From: DAHUYF01 sp035553515
GTDB lineage: Bacteria; Pseudomonadota; Alphaproteobacteria; ATCC43930; CGMCC-115725
Direction of reading: 5' to 3'
Assembly: GCA_035553515.1 (NCBI GenBank)
Contig: DATNDG010000181.1
Location: 1 to 64,000, forward strand
DNA length: 64,000 nucleotides
Numbering within the stretch: the first letter of the stretch is position 1; the number at the start of each line of letters is the position of its first letter. Positions 37,497-46,192 of this stretch are shown in pieces. The notes under the pieces were generated by a model. That model saw only the letters and a list, made by a program, of their open reading frames with translations. It was not told where the DNA came from and made no database searches. The position numbers and the translations under genes were made by a program.

Positions 37497-37997
37497 GCGG
37501 TGCAAACCGATGGAAGGAGATGTCCTCGCGCCCGACCAGGAGGCGAAAGGCTGCCCGGTCGGGCCTACGCCGAGGTTGAACAGCCGGCCCCGCCAAAGGT
37601 TGCAGCCGGCGCCAAAAAACCTCGCAAAGTCGCAAAAAAGCTTCAATCGCCTATAGTTGCCGAGGGCATGGACCCGGCGACGCCGAGGCGTCACGCCGCC
37701 AACCGAACTCGATGCGCGAACCCCGCCATCCAGGGGAGTGGCGGGGTTCATATTGGGTGGCTCGGTGAGCTCACCGCCCGGTCACGCGACCGAGCCTGGG
37801 TTCCGGCGCTGGTCACCAATGATCCGGTGGAGTCATGCGTATTGGGCACCCTCCAGCACATATTGCGCCTTCTTTAGAGGTAGGCGCGCTGCGGCGCCGA
37901 TCAAGGCAGGAAGCGTGAAAGTTTGTTGCGTCTTGCACCAGATTCGTTTGTGGCGTTTCTCGCATGCGTGGCTAGCGCCTGGATGGACGAGCGCCGG
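37497..37997. other. Structured intergenic region (501 bp)
   Basis: No convincing gene. The region has T-rich tracts on the minus strand near 37607-37643, TATAGT at 37652, and a cluster of dyads: an 11-bp stem GAACCCCGCCA at 37718-37749, palindrome CGGTGAGCTCACCG at 37763-37776, and CGGTC-ACGC-GACCG at 37779-37792. It may hold the ATPase promoter, a small RNA, or both. A 125-codon plus-strand frame (37500-37877) was considered and rejected. Confidence 0.5.
37718..37749. repeat. Perfect 11-bp inverted repeat
   Basis: GAACCCCGCCA pairs with TGGCGGGGTTC around a 10-nt loop. No T-run follows on either strand, so it is not a standard intrinsic terminator. It lies in the gap upstream of the ATPase gene. 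Confidence 0.6.
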
Positions 37998-38606
37998 TCA
38001 CATTGGCGGCTTGACGCCGTGCTGTTCGACGATGGCATGTTCTGCCGAGAGGGCGCCGTCCGGCTGCTTCAGGGCGCGCAGGAAGACGGCGGCGCCGGGC
38101 TTTAGCAGGGTCATCGGCGCAGGCTTGAAGGTGACCACCGGCGTGCGGGCCGAAACGCCGATCTCCTGCTCGCCGCCCTTGTAGGCGAGCTTCAACAAGC
38201 GGTCGCCCGACCGGCTGACGATGCCGCTCACCGTCGCGTTGGTCATGGTGTCGTCCTTGCCCCGCAGATCCCAGGGGTAATGGCCTTCGCCGGTGCCGCG
38301 GGCAGCCTCCGGGAAGACCAGCACCTCCTGCGCGTGCAACTTGCCGTCGCGGCCGGGGGCGGCGGCGATGCCGACAAAATCGCCTGGCTTGATATCGGCG
38401 AGCTTGAGCTTTACGACTCCAAGCACGGCGAAGCCGGGCGCGAGCGCGATGCGCTCGGTTCCGCCCTCTCGGGACTTGACCACAAGCGTCACGCTCTCGA
38501 CCCTGGCGACCGTGCCGCGGATATTGGTCGGCGTGCCCTGTTGTGCCAGTGCAGGCACCGTGAGGAGCGCAAACAACGCTCCGGCAACCAGCGTGATCGG
38601 CCTCAT
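37998..38606 (-). CDS. Exported DUF5666-like hypothetical protein
   Basis: 202-aa secreted protein. A signal peptide (about 1-21, ending ALAQ) is followed by two beta-rich OB-like repeats: GTVARVESVTLVVKSREGG with KLADIKPGDFVGIAA, and VSGIVSRSGDRLLKLAY. The pattern resembles DUF5666-type periplasmic proteins; the assignment is tentative. ATG 38606 has GGGAGGG upstream; the longer frame to 38642 overlaps the promoter. Divergent from prfC. Confidence 0.8.
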   Translation of the reverse strand: MRPITLVAGALFALLTVPALAQQGTPTNIRGTVARVESVTLVVKSREGGTERIALAPGFAVLGVVKLKLADIKPGDFVGIAAAPGRDGKLHAQEVLVFPEAARGTGEGHYPWDLRGKDDTMTNATVSGIVSRSGDRLLKLAYKGGEQEIGVSARTPVVTFKPAPMTLLKPGAAVFLRALKQPDGALSAEHAIVEQHGVKPPM

Positions 38607-38667
38607 CGGATGACCCTCCCGGGCATCCTCTCTAGCACGCACGCGGGGATAGCGGCCGTCGGTAATT

Positions 38668-38698
38668 GTTCACTTGTTCGTGACGGTTGCGTGAACCG
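38668..38698. promoter_or_regulatory. Dyads upstream of prfC
   Basis: GTTCAC and GTGAAC are arranged as an inverted repeat with 17 bp between, and the right half overlaps a second dyad, CGGTT-N5-AACCG. They sit in the 142-bp divergent gap between the secreted protein and prfC and could be an operator. Evidence is symmetry only. Confidence 0.3.
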
Positions 38699-38748
38699 GC
38701 GCGGCGGAATCGATTGAATTCGCCCGCCAGGGTCTCTATTCAGCCGCC

Positions 38749-40347
38749 ATGCAACAGCCCGCCGCCGAGATCGCCAGACGGCGCACCTTCGCGATCATTT
38801 CCCACCCGGACGCCGGCAAGACCACGCTCACCGAGAAGCTGCTGCTGTTCGGCGGCGCCATCCAGCTCGCCGGAGAAGTGAAGGCGCGCGGCGAGCGGCG
38901 GCGCGTGCGCTCGGACTGGATGGAGGTGGAGCGGGAGCGCGGCATCTCGGTGAGCTCTGCCGTGATGAGCTTCGAGCATGGCGGCCTCGCCTACAACCTG
39001 CTCGACACGCCGGGCCACCAGGATTTCAGCGAGGACACCTATCGCACGCTCACGGCGGTGGATAGCGCGGTGATGGTGATCGATGCGGCCAAGGGGATCG
39101 AGGAGCAGACGCTGAAGCTCTTCGAGGTCTGCCGGCTGCGCGACGTACCGATCATCACCTTCATCAACAAGCTGGACCGCGAGGGGCGCGACCCTTTCGA
39201 TCTCATGGATGAGGTCGAGCGCCGGCTCGCGCTCGAGGTGACGCCCGCGAGCTGGCCGATCGGGATGGGTCGAGATTTTCTCGGAACCTACGATCTTTTC
39301 GCGGACGCGCTGCTGCTTTTCGCCCGCGGCGAGGGCGAGCGCGTTACCGAGCCGGTGCGCTGCGCCGGGCTCGACGATGCGAAGCTGTCGGATCTGCTGC
39401 CCGCGGCGGCGCTCGCAAAATTGCGCGAAGAAGTCGAGATGGCGCGCGGCCTCTGCCCGACCTTCTCGCGCGACGCCTATCGCGGGGGCCACATGACGCC
39501 GGTGTTCTTCGGCAGCGCGCTCAACAATTTCGGCGTACGCGAGCTGCTGCGCGGCATTGGCGAGCTTGCGCCGTCGCCGCGGCCGCAGCCGGCCGAGCCC
39601 CGCCCGATCGAGCCCAACGAGCCCAATGTCACCGGCTTCGTCTTCAAGGTGCAGGCCAACATCGATCCGCAGCATCGCGACCGGATCGCCTTCCTGCGCG
39701 TCTGTTCGGGCCGATTCCGCCGCGGCATGAAGCTGCGCCACGGCCGCAGCGGCAGGCTGATGAGCATCCAGAACCCGGTCTTCTTCCTGGCGCGCGAGCG
39801 CAACCTCGCCGAGGAGGCTTGGCCGGGCGACATCCTCGGCATACCCAATCACGGCACACTGCGTATCGGTGACACGCTGAGCGAGGGGGAGGACATTCGC
39901 GTCACCGGCATTCCCAACTTCGCGCCGGAGATCCTGCGTCGCGTGCGTCTCGACGATCCCTTGAAATCGAAGCACCTGCGCCGCGCGCTCGAGCAACTCG
40001 CGGAAGAAGGGGTGACCCGCATCTTCAAGCCGCTCACCGGCGGCGACTGGATCATCGGCGTGGTCGGCGCCTTGCAGCTCGACGTGCTCGCCGCCCGCAT
40101 CAAGACCGAATACCAGCTCGGCGTGCGCTTCGAGCCGGCGCCCTATGAAGGGGCGCGCTGGGTCGTGGGCGAGCCGGCTGAGCTGAAGCGCTTCACTGAC
40201 GCCAACCGCTCCGCGCTCGCCGAGGATCACGACCAGGCACCGGTCTATCTTGCGCGCAACGCCTGGGATCTCAACACGACCATCCGCGAGTGGCCGGCGC
40301 TCCGCTTCACCGCGACCCGCGAGCAGGCGCTGGGTGTCGCTCAATAG
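38749..40347 (+). CDS. prfC: Peptide chain release factor 3
   Basis: 532-aa translational GTPase that recycles RF1/RF2 after termination. GTPase motifs are G1 SHPDAGKTTLTEKLL, G3 DTPGHQDFSEDTYRTL and G4 FINKLDREGRDPFDLMDEVE. The sequence RRRVRSDWMEVERERGISVS is the RF3-specific switch region. Length and C-terminal domains are standard. A hairpin terminator follows. Confidence 0.96.
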   Translation: MQQPAAEIARRRTFAIISHPDAGKTTLTEKLLLFGGAIQLAGEVKARGERRRVRSDWMEVERERGISVSSAVMSFEHGGLAYNLLDTPGHQDFSEDTYRTLTAVDSAVMVIDAAKGIEEQTLKLFEVCRLRDVPIITFINKLDREGRDPFDLMDEVERRLALEVTPASWPIGMGRDFLGTYDLFADALLLFARGEGERVTEPVRCAGLDDAKLSDLLPAAALAKLREEVEMARGLCPTFSRDAYRGGHMTPVFFGSALNNFGVRELLRGIGELAPSPRPQPAEPRPIEPNEPNVTGFVFKVQANIDPQHRDRIAFLRVCSGRFRRGMKLRHGRSGRLMSIQNPVFFLARERNLAEEAWPGDILGIPNHGTLRIGDTLSEGEDIRVTGIPNFAPEILRRVRLDDPLKSKHLRRALEQLAEEGVTRIFKPLTGGDWIIGVVGALQLDVLAARIKTEYQLGVRFEPAPYEGARWVVGEPAELKRFTDANRSALAEDHDQAPVYLARNAWDLNTTIREWPALRFTATREQALGVAQ

Positions 40348-40416
40348 TCTGGGATTGCGTGGCTTTCGGCAATTCCCCGGATTTCCCGATAAATAGCAAG
40401 TAATTCTCGAGACCTC

Positions 40417-40446
40417 TGCGCACTGCTGTGCGTATTTATTTAATTT
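40417..40446 (+). terminator. Intrinsic terminator after prfC
   Basis: TGCGCAC and GTGCGTA form a seven-pair stem (one G-T pair) around the loop TGCT, followed by the T-rich TTTATTTAATTT. It lies 70 bp after the prfC stop in an unusually AT-rich stretch. Confidence 0.6.
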
Positions 40447-40458
40447 CCTTGGCGACTT

Positions 40459-40488
40459 TTGTTGCCGACGCGCGCGTGCCCGAATACT
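40459..40488 (+). promoter_or_regulatory. Possible promoter for the Tad-like cassette
   Basis: TTGTTG (40459-40464) and AATACT (40483-40488), with an 18-bp spacer, resemble sigma70 -35 and -10 hexamers (4/6 each). It lies 60 bp upstream of the first TadE-like ATG, right after the prfC terminator. Confidence 0.3.
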
Positions 40489-40548
40489 CATTGTGCCTTT
40501 CTATGTTTAGCTGCGGCTGCCGGAAGGGCTGCCGCCGGAAGGGTGCCA

Positions 40549-41127
40549 ATGCGTTGGCCACGCCGCTTTGCCCAGGACGATCGCGGCAACGTCCTGATCG
40601 AGTTCGCGCTGATCGCCCCGATGTTCGTGCTGCTGCTGCTGGCGATCATCGAGCTCGGGCTCACCATGCTGACGCAGTTCACGCTCGACGGCGCGACGCG
40701 CAGCGCGGCGCGTCTCGTGCGCACCGGTCAGGTGCAGGCGCAGGGTAGCCCGATTACCGCCTTCCAGAACCAGCTCTGCGCGGAGCTGAACAGCGTGATA
40801 CCGACGCTTTCCTGCGACAGTGGCAACGTGCTGTTCGAGGTGCAGGATTTTCCGAACGGCTTCGCCTCGATCGCCTTTCCGCCCTGCACCCGTAACGCCG
40901 ACCAGGCGGGAACGGGCACGGCATGTCCCTTCTCGCCGGGCACGGGCGGCGAGGTGGTCGGCGTCCGGGTCAGTTATGCACGGCCCTTCATCATCCCTTG
41001 GGTCGGGCGCTGCTTGACCGTCGGCAGCTGCTATCTCGGCCTTGGCAGCCAGCAGACCGCGTTGGCCAACTCCTACACCGCCAACCTGGTGTCTACGGTG
41101 GTCTTCCAGAACGAGCCCTTCCCATGA
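40549..41127 (+). CDS. TadE-like pilus-assembly protein (1)
   Basis: 192-aa membrane-anchored pseudopilin-like protein. A short basic leader is followed by DDRGNVLIEFALIAPMF, which has the TadE G-x4-E-F processing motif, and one long hydrophobic helix (about 18-42). The periplasmic remainder (150 residues) has four cysteines. TadE proteins are cleaved by a prepilin peptidase and assist Flp/Tad pilus assembly. No pilus motor genes are nearby. ATG 40549 gives a short typical leader; overlaps the next gene as ATGA. Confidence 0.85.
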   Translation: MRWPRRFAQDDRGNVLIEFALIAPMFVLLLLAIIELGLTMLTQFTLDGATRSAARLVRTGQVQAQGSPITAFQNQLCAELNSVIPTLSCDSGNVLFEVQDFPNGFASIAFPPCTRNADQAGTGTACPFSPGTGGEVVGVRVSYARPFIIPWVGRCLTVGSCYLGLGSQQTALANSYTANLVSTVVFQNEPFP

Positions 41128-41696
41128 AAACGTGGCGCGCGGCACTCATCTGGCGGAGCTTCTGCCGCGATGCGAACGGCACCGCAGCGGTCGAGTTTGC
41201 CTTTCTTCTGCCGATCCTGCTCACGCTCTTCTTAGGTTGTTTCGAGGCGAGCAATCTGCTCCTGGCGGAGATCAAGCTCGTCGACGCCACTGAAACGGCA
41301 GCCGATCTCATCGGCCAGACCAAGGCGGGCAACGTCCTTCAAACCGCCGACTTCACGAACTTCGACGAAGCGGCGATCCAGGTGATGACGCCGCTGCCGA
41401 CCGCCGGTTTGCAACTTGCTTACGCCAGCGTCACCTACAATTCCGGCGCGCCGGTGCTCGATTGGCATTACGAGGTGAATGGAGCCGCGCCGATCAGCCT
41501 GCAGTCGGTCGCAAGCGGCCTCGGTACCAACGGCTCGACCGACAGCGTGCTCGTCGTCCGCACCACCTACACCTATACCTCGCCGATCAGCTACGTGCTG
41601 AACGCGACATATCCCCTTTCCAGCATCGCGTATGGCCGGCCGCGCTATGTCGTGTGCGTGCCGAGCTTTCTGGACAACAACAGCAAGTGCCCGTGA
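41124..41696 (+). CDS. TadE-like pilus-assembly protein (2)
   Basis: 190-aa paralogue-like neighbour with the same layout: leader with CRDANGTAAVEFAFLLPILL (TadE motif G-x4-E-F) and a hydrophobic helix at about 20-43, then a beta-rich periplasmic domain, ending CVPSFLDNNSKCP with two Cys. Many Tad loci carry such TadE/TadF pairs of minor pseudopilins. ATG 41124 overlaps the preceding stop. Confidence 0.85.
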   Translation: MKTWRAALIWRSFCRDANGTAAVEFAFLLPILLTLFLGCFEASNLLLAEIKLVDATETAADLIGQTKAGNVLQTADFTNFDEAAIQVMTPLPTAGLQLAYASVTYNSGAPVLDWHYEVNGAAPISLQSVASGLGTNGSTDSVLVVRTTYTYTSPISYVLNATYPLSSIAYGRPRYVVCVPSFLDNNSKCP

Positions 41697-41728
41697 GCGC
41701 CGAAGAAGACAAACGAGGAGCTCCCAGC

Positions 41729-43336
41729 ATGCCTCATCTGATGAAGGCTTCGCTCGCGCGTCTCGGCCGGCTGGTCCGGCGCCGCGAGGGCAACGTGGCG
41801 CTGATCTTCGCCCTCTGTGCCATTCCGGTCGTCGTAAGCGCCGGCATCGCCATCGATGCAGGACGAGCCTACATGGTGCGCTCCGAGCTCGAGTCAGCTC
41901 TCGATTCGGCGGCGCTTGCCGTTGCCTCGAGCACGACGCTCAATGCCGAAGCCTTGCAGACCCGGCTGCAGAGCTATTTCGACGCCAACGATCCATCGAT
42001 GGCGACGACGACGAATCTGAGCGTCACCATGACCGATCCGACGCAGCCGGTGATCAACCTTACCGCTTCGGTCGAGGTTCCGACGACCTTTCTCCAATTG
42101 ATGAAGGTCAACACCATTCCGGTCACCGTCAGCAACCAGATTACCCGCGGCACGAACTCGCTCGAGCTCGCGCTGGTGCTCGACAACACCGGATCGATGA
42201 TGTGCGGTGACGGCATGATGAGCAATTGCGCGCAAGGTGTGCCGCCGACGCATATGGACACGCTGCGCACCGACGCCAAGCAGATCATCGACACGCTGTT
42301 TGCGGCGAGCACCGATACGAGCAAGCTCAAGATCGCGGTGGTGCCCTATGTGACCTCGGTCAATATCGGCCCGGCCATGGGCGCCAATCTCAACTCCCAC
42401 ATGGTGATGAAGACCAGCGGCACCTATACCAACAGCAGGGGCCAGAGGACCAATTATGTCGATTCCAAAGGCAATCCGGCCTATCTGGACTACAAGGGCA
42501 ACCCGATCCTCGACGCTTCAGGTTTCAACATCACCTATGATTCGACGCAGAGTCAGACCTCGCTTGAATGGGTCGGCTGCGCCGTCGAGCCCACGGGCGG
42601 CAACGTCGACACCACCGAGCCGTCCGGCGGCTGGGTCGGACCCTGGACGCCCTATTACTGGGTGAGCCAGAGCGGCACCAATTACAGCGGCTCCGACAAC
42701 GTCTGGGTACCGTCGTCGAAGCCGGCCAAAGCGCAGTATGTCGAGACCGACAATGGCAACTACGCCAGCACCAGCTCAGGCGCCTACTACCAGTCCTATG
42801 GGCCGAACCTCGGTTGTCCCATGCCCATGGTGCGGCTCACCAACGATCAGTCTCAGCTCGACAACACCGCGACCGGTATGGCGTCGCGCGCCAATAGCGG
42901 CACTGCGATCGACGTCGGCATGATCTGGGGTTGGCGAGCGCTGTCGCCCAATCCGCCCTTCTCGGACGGCCAGCCCTATGGCACGCCGAGCCTGATCAAG
43001 GCGGTGGTGCTCGAGACCGATGGCGACAACGACACCGGCGACTATCCGGATTACACGGGCTTTGGCTACATCCGCGACGGTCTCCTCGGCGTCACCACGG
43101 CGAGCGCTGCGCTCACCTCGATGCAGAACCGGCTGACCACCGTCTGCAACAACATGAAGGCGGCCGGCATCATCATCTACACCATCGGACTCGGCGATGG
43201 CGCCACCAATACGCAGCTTCAGAGCTGCGCCGGGCCCTCGCCGGGAGCGTTCTACGCGGCGCCTACTGCGGCCGATCTGACGTCTGCCTTCGAGGAGATC
43301 GCCATCTCGCTCAACAGCCTGCGTCTGACGAAATGA
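41729..43336 (+). CDS. TadG-like protein with von Willebrand A domain
   Basis: 535-aa protein. An N-terminal helix with RREGNVALIFALCAIPVV lacks the Glu of the TadE motif, as is typical of TadG. Residues about 50-140 form the usual linker domain (IDAGRAYMVRSELESALDSAALA). A VWA domain begins near 145, with MIDAS-like D152-N-T-G-S in LVLDNTGSMMC. A large Tyr/Ser/Gly/Asn-rich insertion (about 225-375) interrupts it. The C-terminus returns to VWA (IIIYTIGLGDG). GAGGAG lies 9 nt upstream. Probably cell-surface or periplasmic; coupled to the retropepsin gene. Confidence 0.88.
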   Translation: MPHLMKASLARLGRLVRRREGNVALIFALCAIPVVVSAGIAIDAGRAYMVRSELESALDSAALAVASSTTLNAEALQTRLQSYFDANDPSMATTTNLSVTMTDPTQPVINLTASVEVPTTFLQLMKVNTIPVTVSNQITRGTNSLELALVLDNTGSMMCGDGMMSNCAQGVPPTHMDTLRTDAKQIIDTLFAASTDTSKLKIAVVPYVTSVNIGPAMGANLNSHMVMKTSGTYTNSRGQRTNYVDSKGNPAYLDYKGNPILDASGFNITYDSTQSQTSLEWVGCAVEPTGGNVDTTEPSGGWVGPWTPYYWVSQSGTNYSGSDNVWVPSSKPAKAQYVETDNGNYASTSSGAYYQSYGPNLGCPMPMVRLTNDQSQLDNTATGMASRANSGTAIDVGMIWGWRALSPNPPFSDGQPYGTPSLIKAVVLETDGDNDTGDYPDYTGFGYIRDGLLGVTTASAALTSMQNRLTTVCNNMKAAGIIIYTIGLGDGATNTQLQSCAGPSPGAFYAAPTAADLTSAFEEIAISLNSLRLTK

Positions 43337-43947
43337 CGGCGCTGCGCTCGCGCGACCTGGACGAGCCGGACCAGGCGGAAGACGGCGCCACTTCTCGTCA
43401 CCGCCCTGGCGGCGGGATGCTGCAGTCGACGCTGATTATCGTCGGCAGCTTCGTCGCCCTCGCGCTGGCGCTCGGCCTCGCCTCGCGCCTCGCCCTGCCG
43501 ACCCTGCTCGGCGCTGCCGGCCTCGCCGGGATTTCGCGGCCGGCCAGCTCCGGCGGAGCGCTCGCCGCGCGGCCCGTTCCCAACCGACTCGTCTATCGGG
43601 CCGACGCCCATGGGCATTTCCTCATCGATGCCTCGATCAACGGAGCGCCGATCCGCTTCCTGCTCGACACCGGCGCCAGCATGGTCGCGCTCTCGCCCGA
43701 GGATGCGCGCGCCGTGGGGATCGCGCCGGGTGATCTCCGCTTCAGCGAGACCATGAACACCGCCAACGGTGTCGCCCGCGCCGCGCCGGTGCGGCTGCGC
43801 AGCCTGCGCCTCGGCCAGTTCGAGGTCACGGAGGTGCCGGCGGTGGTGATGGAGCAGTCCATGCCGGTTTCGCTGCTCGGGATGAGTTTTCTTGATCGGC
43901 TCAGCGGCTACAGCATTCGCGACCGGGTCCTCACCATCGACTGGTGA
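43333..43947 (+). CDS. Membrane-anchored retropepsin-like aspartic protease
   Basis: 204-aa single-domain aspartyl protease of the TIGR02281 clan. A hydrophilic N-terminus, one helix (about 30-60), then the protease domain with the active site D112-T-G-A-S in RFLLDTGASMVALS, and LLGMSFLDRLSG near the end. It would work as a dimer in the periplasm. The ATG overlaps the TadG stop (ATGA). The coupling suggests, but does not prove, that it processes the neighbouring surface proteins. Confidence 0.9.
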   Translation: MTALRSRDLDEPDQAEDGATSRHRPGGGMLQSTLIIVGSFVALALALGLASRLALPTLLGAAGLAGISRPASSGGALAARPVPNRLVYRADAHGHFLIDASINGAPIRFLLDTGASMVALSPEDARAVGIAPGDLRFSETMNTANGVARAAPVRLRSLRLGQFEVTEVPAVVMEQSMPVSLLGMSFLDRLSGYSIRDRVLTIDW

Positions 43948-44030
43948 GCGTCGCGCACTGCGACCGGCGGCTCCCGGCGGGTCATGCGCAGCACGTGACC
44001 GCATGAGAATTCCGGGTTACACCTGCTGGC

Positions 44031-45053
44031 GTGCCGACGGAGATCACCCTGAGCGTCCTCGACCAGTCGCCGATTCGCGCCGGCGGCAGCCCTGCGCAGG
44101 CGATCGCCGAGACGGTGGAACTCGCTTGCACCACCGAGCGCCTCGGATACCACCGCTATTGGGTTGCCGAGCACCATTCCTCCGCCGGGCTTGCCGGCAC
44201 GGCGCCTGAGATCCTCGTGGCCCGGCTGGCCGCTGCCACCGGGGCCATGCGCATTGGCACGGGCGGCGTCATGTTGAGCCATTACAGCGCGCTCAAGGTG
44301 GCCGAGACGTTCCGCGTGCTGGAGGCGCTCTACCCCGGCCGGATTGATCTCGGCATCGGCCGCGCCCCCGGCAGCGACTACCTCACCGCCCGGGCGCTGC
44401 AGCACGGGCCGGGCGCTCTCGGCATCGAGCATTTTCCCGGGCAAATCGCTGATTTGGTCGGCTATCTTCGCGACACGTTGCCGGAGGGACATCCCTTCGC
44501 CGCCGTCCATGCGCAGCCGCGCGGCCCCGGCGCGCCGGAGCTGTGGCTGCTGGGCTCCAGCGATCAGAGCGCGGCCTATGCGGCGCATTTCGGCTGCGCC
44601 TTTTCCTTCGCGCATTTCATCACCGATCAGGGCGGCGCGGCGATCATGGCGGCCTATCGCGAGATGTTCCGCCCCTCGCCCTGGCTCGCCGCGCCTCAGG
44701 GCAGTATCGGCGTCTTCGTTCTTTGCGCCGACGGCGAGGCGGAGGCGCAGCGCCTGGCACTCTCCCGCGATCTCTGGCGGCTCCGGCTCGATCGCGGGGA
44801 GCTTGGGCCGTTCCCGTCGGTTGAGGAGGCGGAAGCCCATCCCTATAGCCGCGAGGACCGCCTGCGCCTCGCCTTCAACCGCCGGCGCCAAGTCGTCGGC
44901 GCCCCCGAGCAGGTCAAGGAGCAGCTCCTGACGCTCGGCGCGCTCTATGGCGTCAGCGAGTTCGTGGTCGTGACGATCTGCTATGACTTTGCTGCAAGGC
45001 TGCGTTCTTATCAGCTCCTGGCAGAGGTCTTCGGCCTCCTTCAGCGCAGCTGA
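44031..45053 (+). CDS. Luciferase-like monooxygenase (MsnO8-type)
   Basis: 340-aa flavin-dependent LLM-class TIM-barrel oxidoreductase. LSVLDQSPIRAGGSPAQAIAE-like N-terminus, then YHRYWVAEHHSSAGLAGTAPE, GTGGVMLSHYSALKVAE and DLGIGRAPGSD match the MsnO8/YhbW subgroup. Substrate not determinable. GTG start 44031; no ATG fits. It shares strand with the following LysR regulator. Confidence 0.9.
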   Translation: MPTEITLSVLDQSPIRAGGSPAQAIAETVELACTTERLGYHRYWVAEHHSSAGLAGTAPEILVARLAAATGAMRIGTGGVMLSHYSALKVAETFRVLEALYPGRIDLGIGRAPGSDYLTARALQHGPGALGIEHFPGQIADLVGYLRDTLPEGHPFAAVHAQPRGPGAPELWLLGSSDQSAAYAAHFGCAFSFAHFITDQGGAAIMAAYREMFRPSPWLAAPQGSIGVFVLCADGEAEAQRLALSRDLWRLRLDRGELGPFPSVEEAEAHPYSREDRLRLAFNRRRQVVGAPEQVKEQLLTLGALYGVSEFVVVTICYDFAARLRSYQLLAEVFGLLQRS

Positions 45054-45137
45054 CGGCGGGTGCGACACGCCGTCGCGGCTTGGCCATGGCCGTCTGGGTT
45101 CCTACTTAGAGGCGGTGTGTGTCCGGAGGTAGCGCGC

Positions 45138-46058
45138 ATGGACCGCATCATGAGCATGCAGGCCTTTGTTCAGGTGGTCGACAGCGGGAGCTTCTCCGGC
45201 GCTGCGAGGCGGCTTGGTGTCTCGCCGGCAGTGGTCACAGGGCATGTGCAGTCGCTCGAGAAGCGGCTCGGCGTCCAGCTCCTCAACCGCACCACGCGCA
45301 AGGTGAATCTGACGGAGATCGGCCGCGACTTCTACGACCGAGCCAGCCGCATCCTGGCCGAGATCGATGAGGCGGAAGGCTCGGCGAGCGCGCAGCAATC
45401 GACGCCTCGTGGCACGCTGCGCCTCAACACCTCGGTCTCGCTGGCGCGGCTCGTGACACCGCTCATCAACGACTACGTCGCTCTCTACCCCGAGGTGGTG
45501 TTCGAACTGGTCATGACCGACCAGATGATCGGCATGGTCGAGGAAGGCTTCGATCTGGCGCTGCGCAGCGGGCCGCTGCCCGATTCGAGCCTGAGAACGC
45601 GGCGCCTCGGCGTCGGCCGGCTGGCGCTCTGTGCCTCGCCTGACTATCTCGCGCGCTACGGCAGGCCACAGCAGCCGGAAGACCTCAAGCAGCACAACTG
45701 CCTCATCTACATCCACTCGCCGCTCGAGGGTCGCTGGCATCTGAGCGGGACGGATGGCGAACATGAGGTGGAGGTCGCCGGCAATCTCCGCAGCAACAGC
45801 ATCGAAGGGTTGCGCGCCGCAGCGCTGTCGGGGCTTGGCATCTGCCTGCTGCCGATGGTCAATATCAGCGAGGATTTGAAGGCAGGGCATCTGGTGCGCC
45901 TGCTGCCCGATTATCGCACTACCGAGGTGGTGGTGCAGGCGGTCTACCCACCCGGTCGGCACGTCCCGGTGAAGGTCCGCACCTTCCTCGACTTCCTTGT
46001 GGAGCGCCTGTGTCCGGGACGTGTGGCGCCGATGCTGCCGAAGGCCGCCAACATGTGA
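45138..46058 (+). CDS. LysR-family transcriptional regulator
   Basis: 306-aa regulator with an N-terminal winged helix-turn-helix (about 3-62; FVQVVDSGSFSGAARRLGVS and LGVQLLNRTTRKVNLTEIG) and a C-terminal periplasmic-binding-like effector domain. It resembles the CrgA/AaeR subgroup. GGAGG lies 8 nt upstream of ATG 45138; the longer in-frame leader is unlikely. LysR regulators usually control a divergent gene, but the neighbours here are same-strand, so the target is unclear. Confidence 0.94.
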   Translation: MDRIMSMQAFVQVVDSGSFSGAARRLGVSPAVVTGHVQSLEKRLGVQLLNRTTRKVNLTEIGRDFYDRASRILAEIDEAEGSASAQQSTPRGTLRLNTSVSLARLVTPLINDYVALYPEVVFELVMTDQMIGMVEEGFDLALRSGPLPDSSLRTRRLGVGRLALCASPDYLARYGRPQQPEDLKQHNCLIYIHSPLEGRWHLSGTDGEHEVEVAGNLRSNSIEGLRAAALSGLGICLLPMVNISEDLKAGHLVRLLPDYRTTEVVVQAVYPPGRHVPVKVRTFLDFLVERLCPGRVAPMLPKAANM

Positions 46059-46192
46059 TTGGCTACCGGGAGCAAATAGTCTATTCGCGGTGCGCTGCAT
46101 TGCCGACTGCTGCACTGCAGCACATCTCTCCTGCACGACCGGCGCGAGGCTCGGCCTCGCCGTCGCAAGATTAAAAGACAGGAGAGACCCGC
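46059..46192. other. Intergenic region after the LysR gene with two palindromes
   Basis: It contains AATAG-T-CTATT (46075-46085) and the perfect 15-bp palindrome TGCTGCA-C-TGCAGCA (46108-46122). Either could be an operator for the following small gene and MBL hydrolase or an autoregulatory LysR site; neither fits the T-N11-A LysR box clearly. Confidence 0.35.

Noticed and set aside
37500..37877. 125-codon plus-strand frame in the structured gap
   Set aside because: GTG start with no ribosome site, lower third-position GC than neighbours, overlap with the dyads and no recognised similarity. A shorter version from the ATG near 37668 was also considered and found unconvincing.
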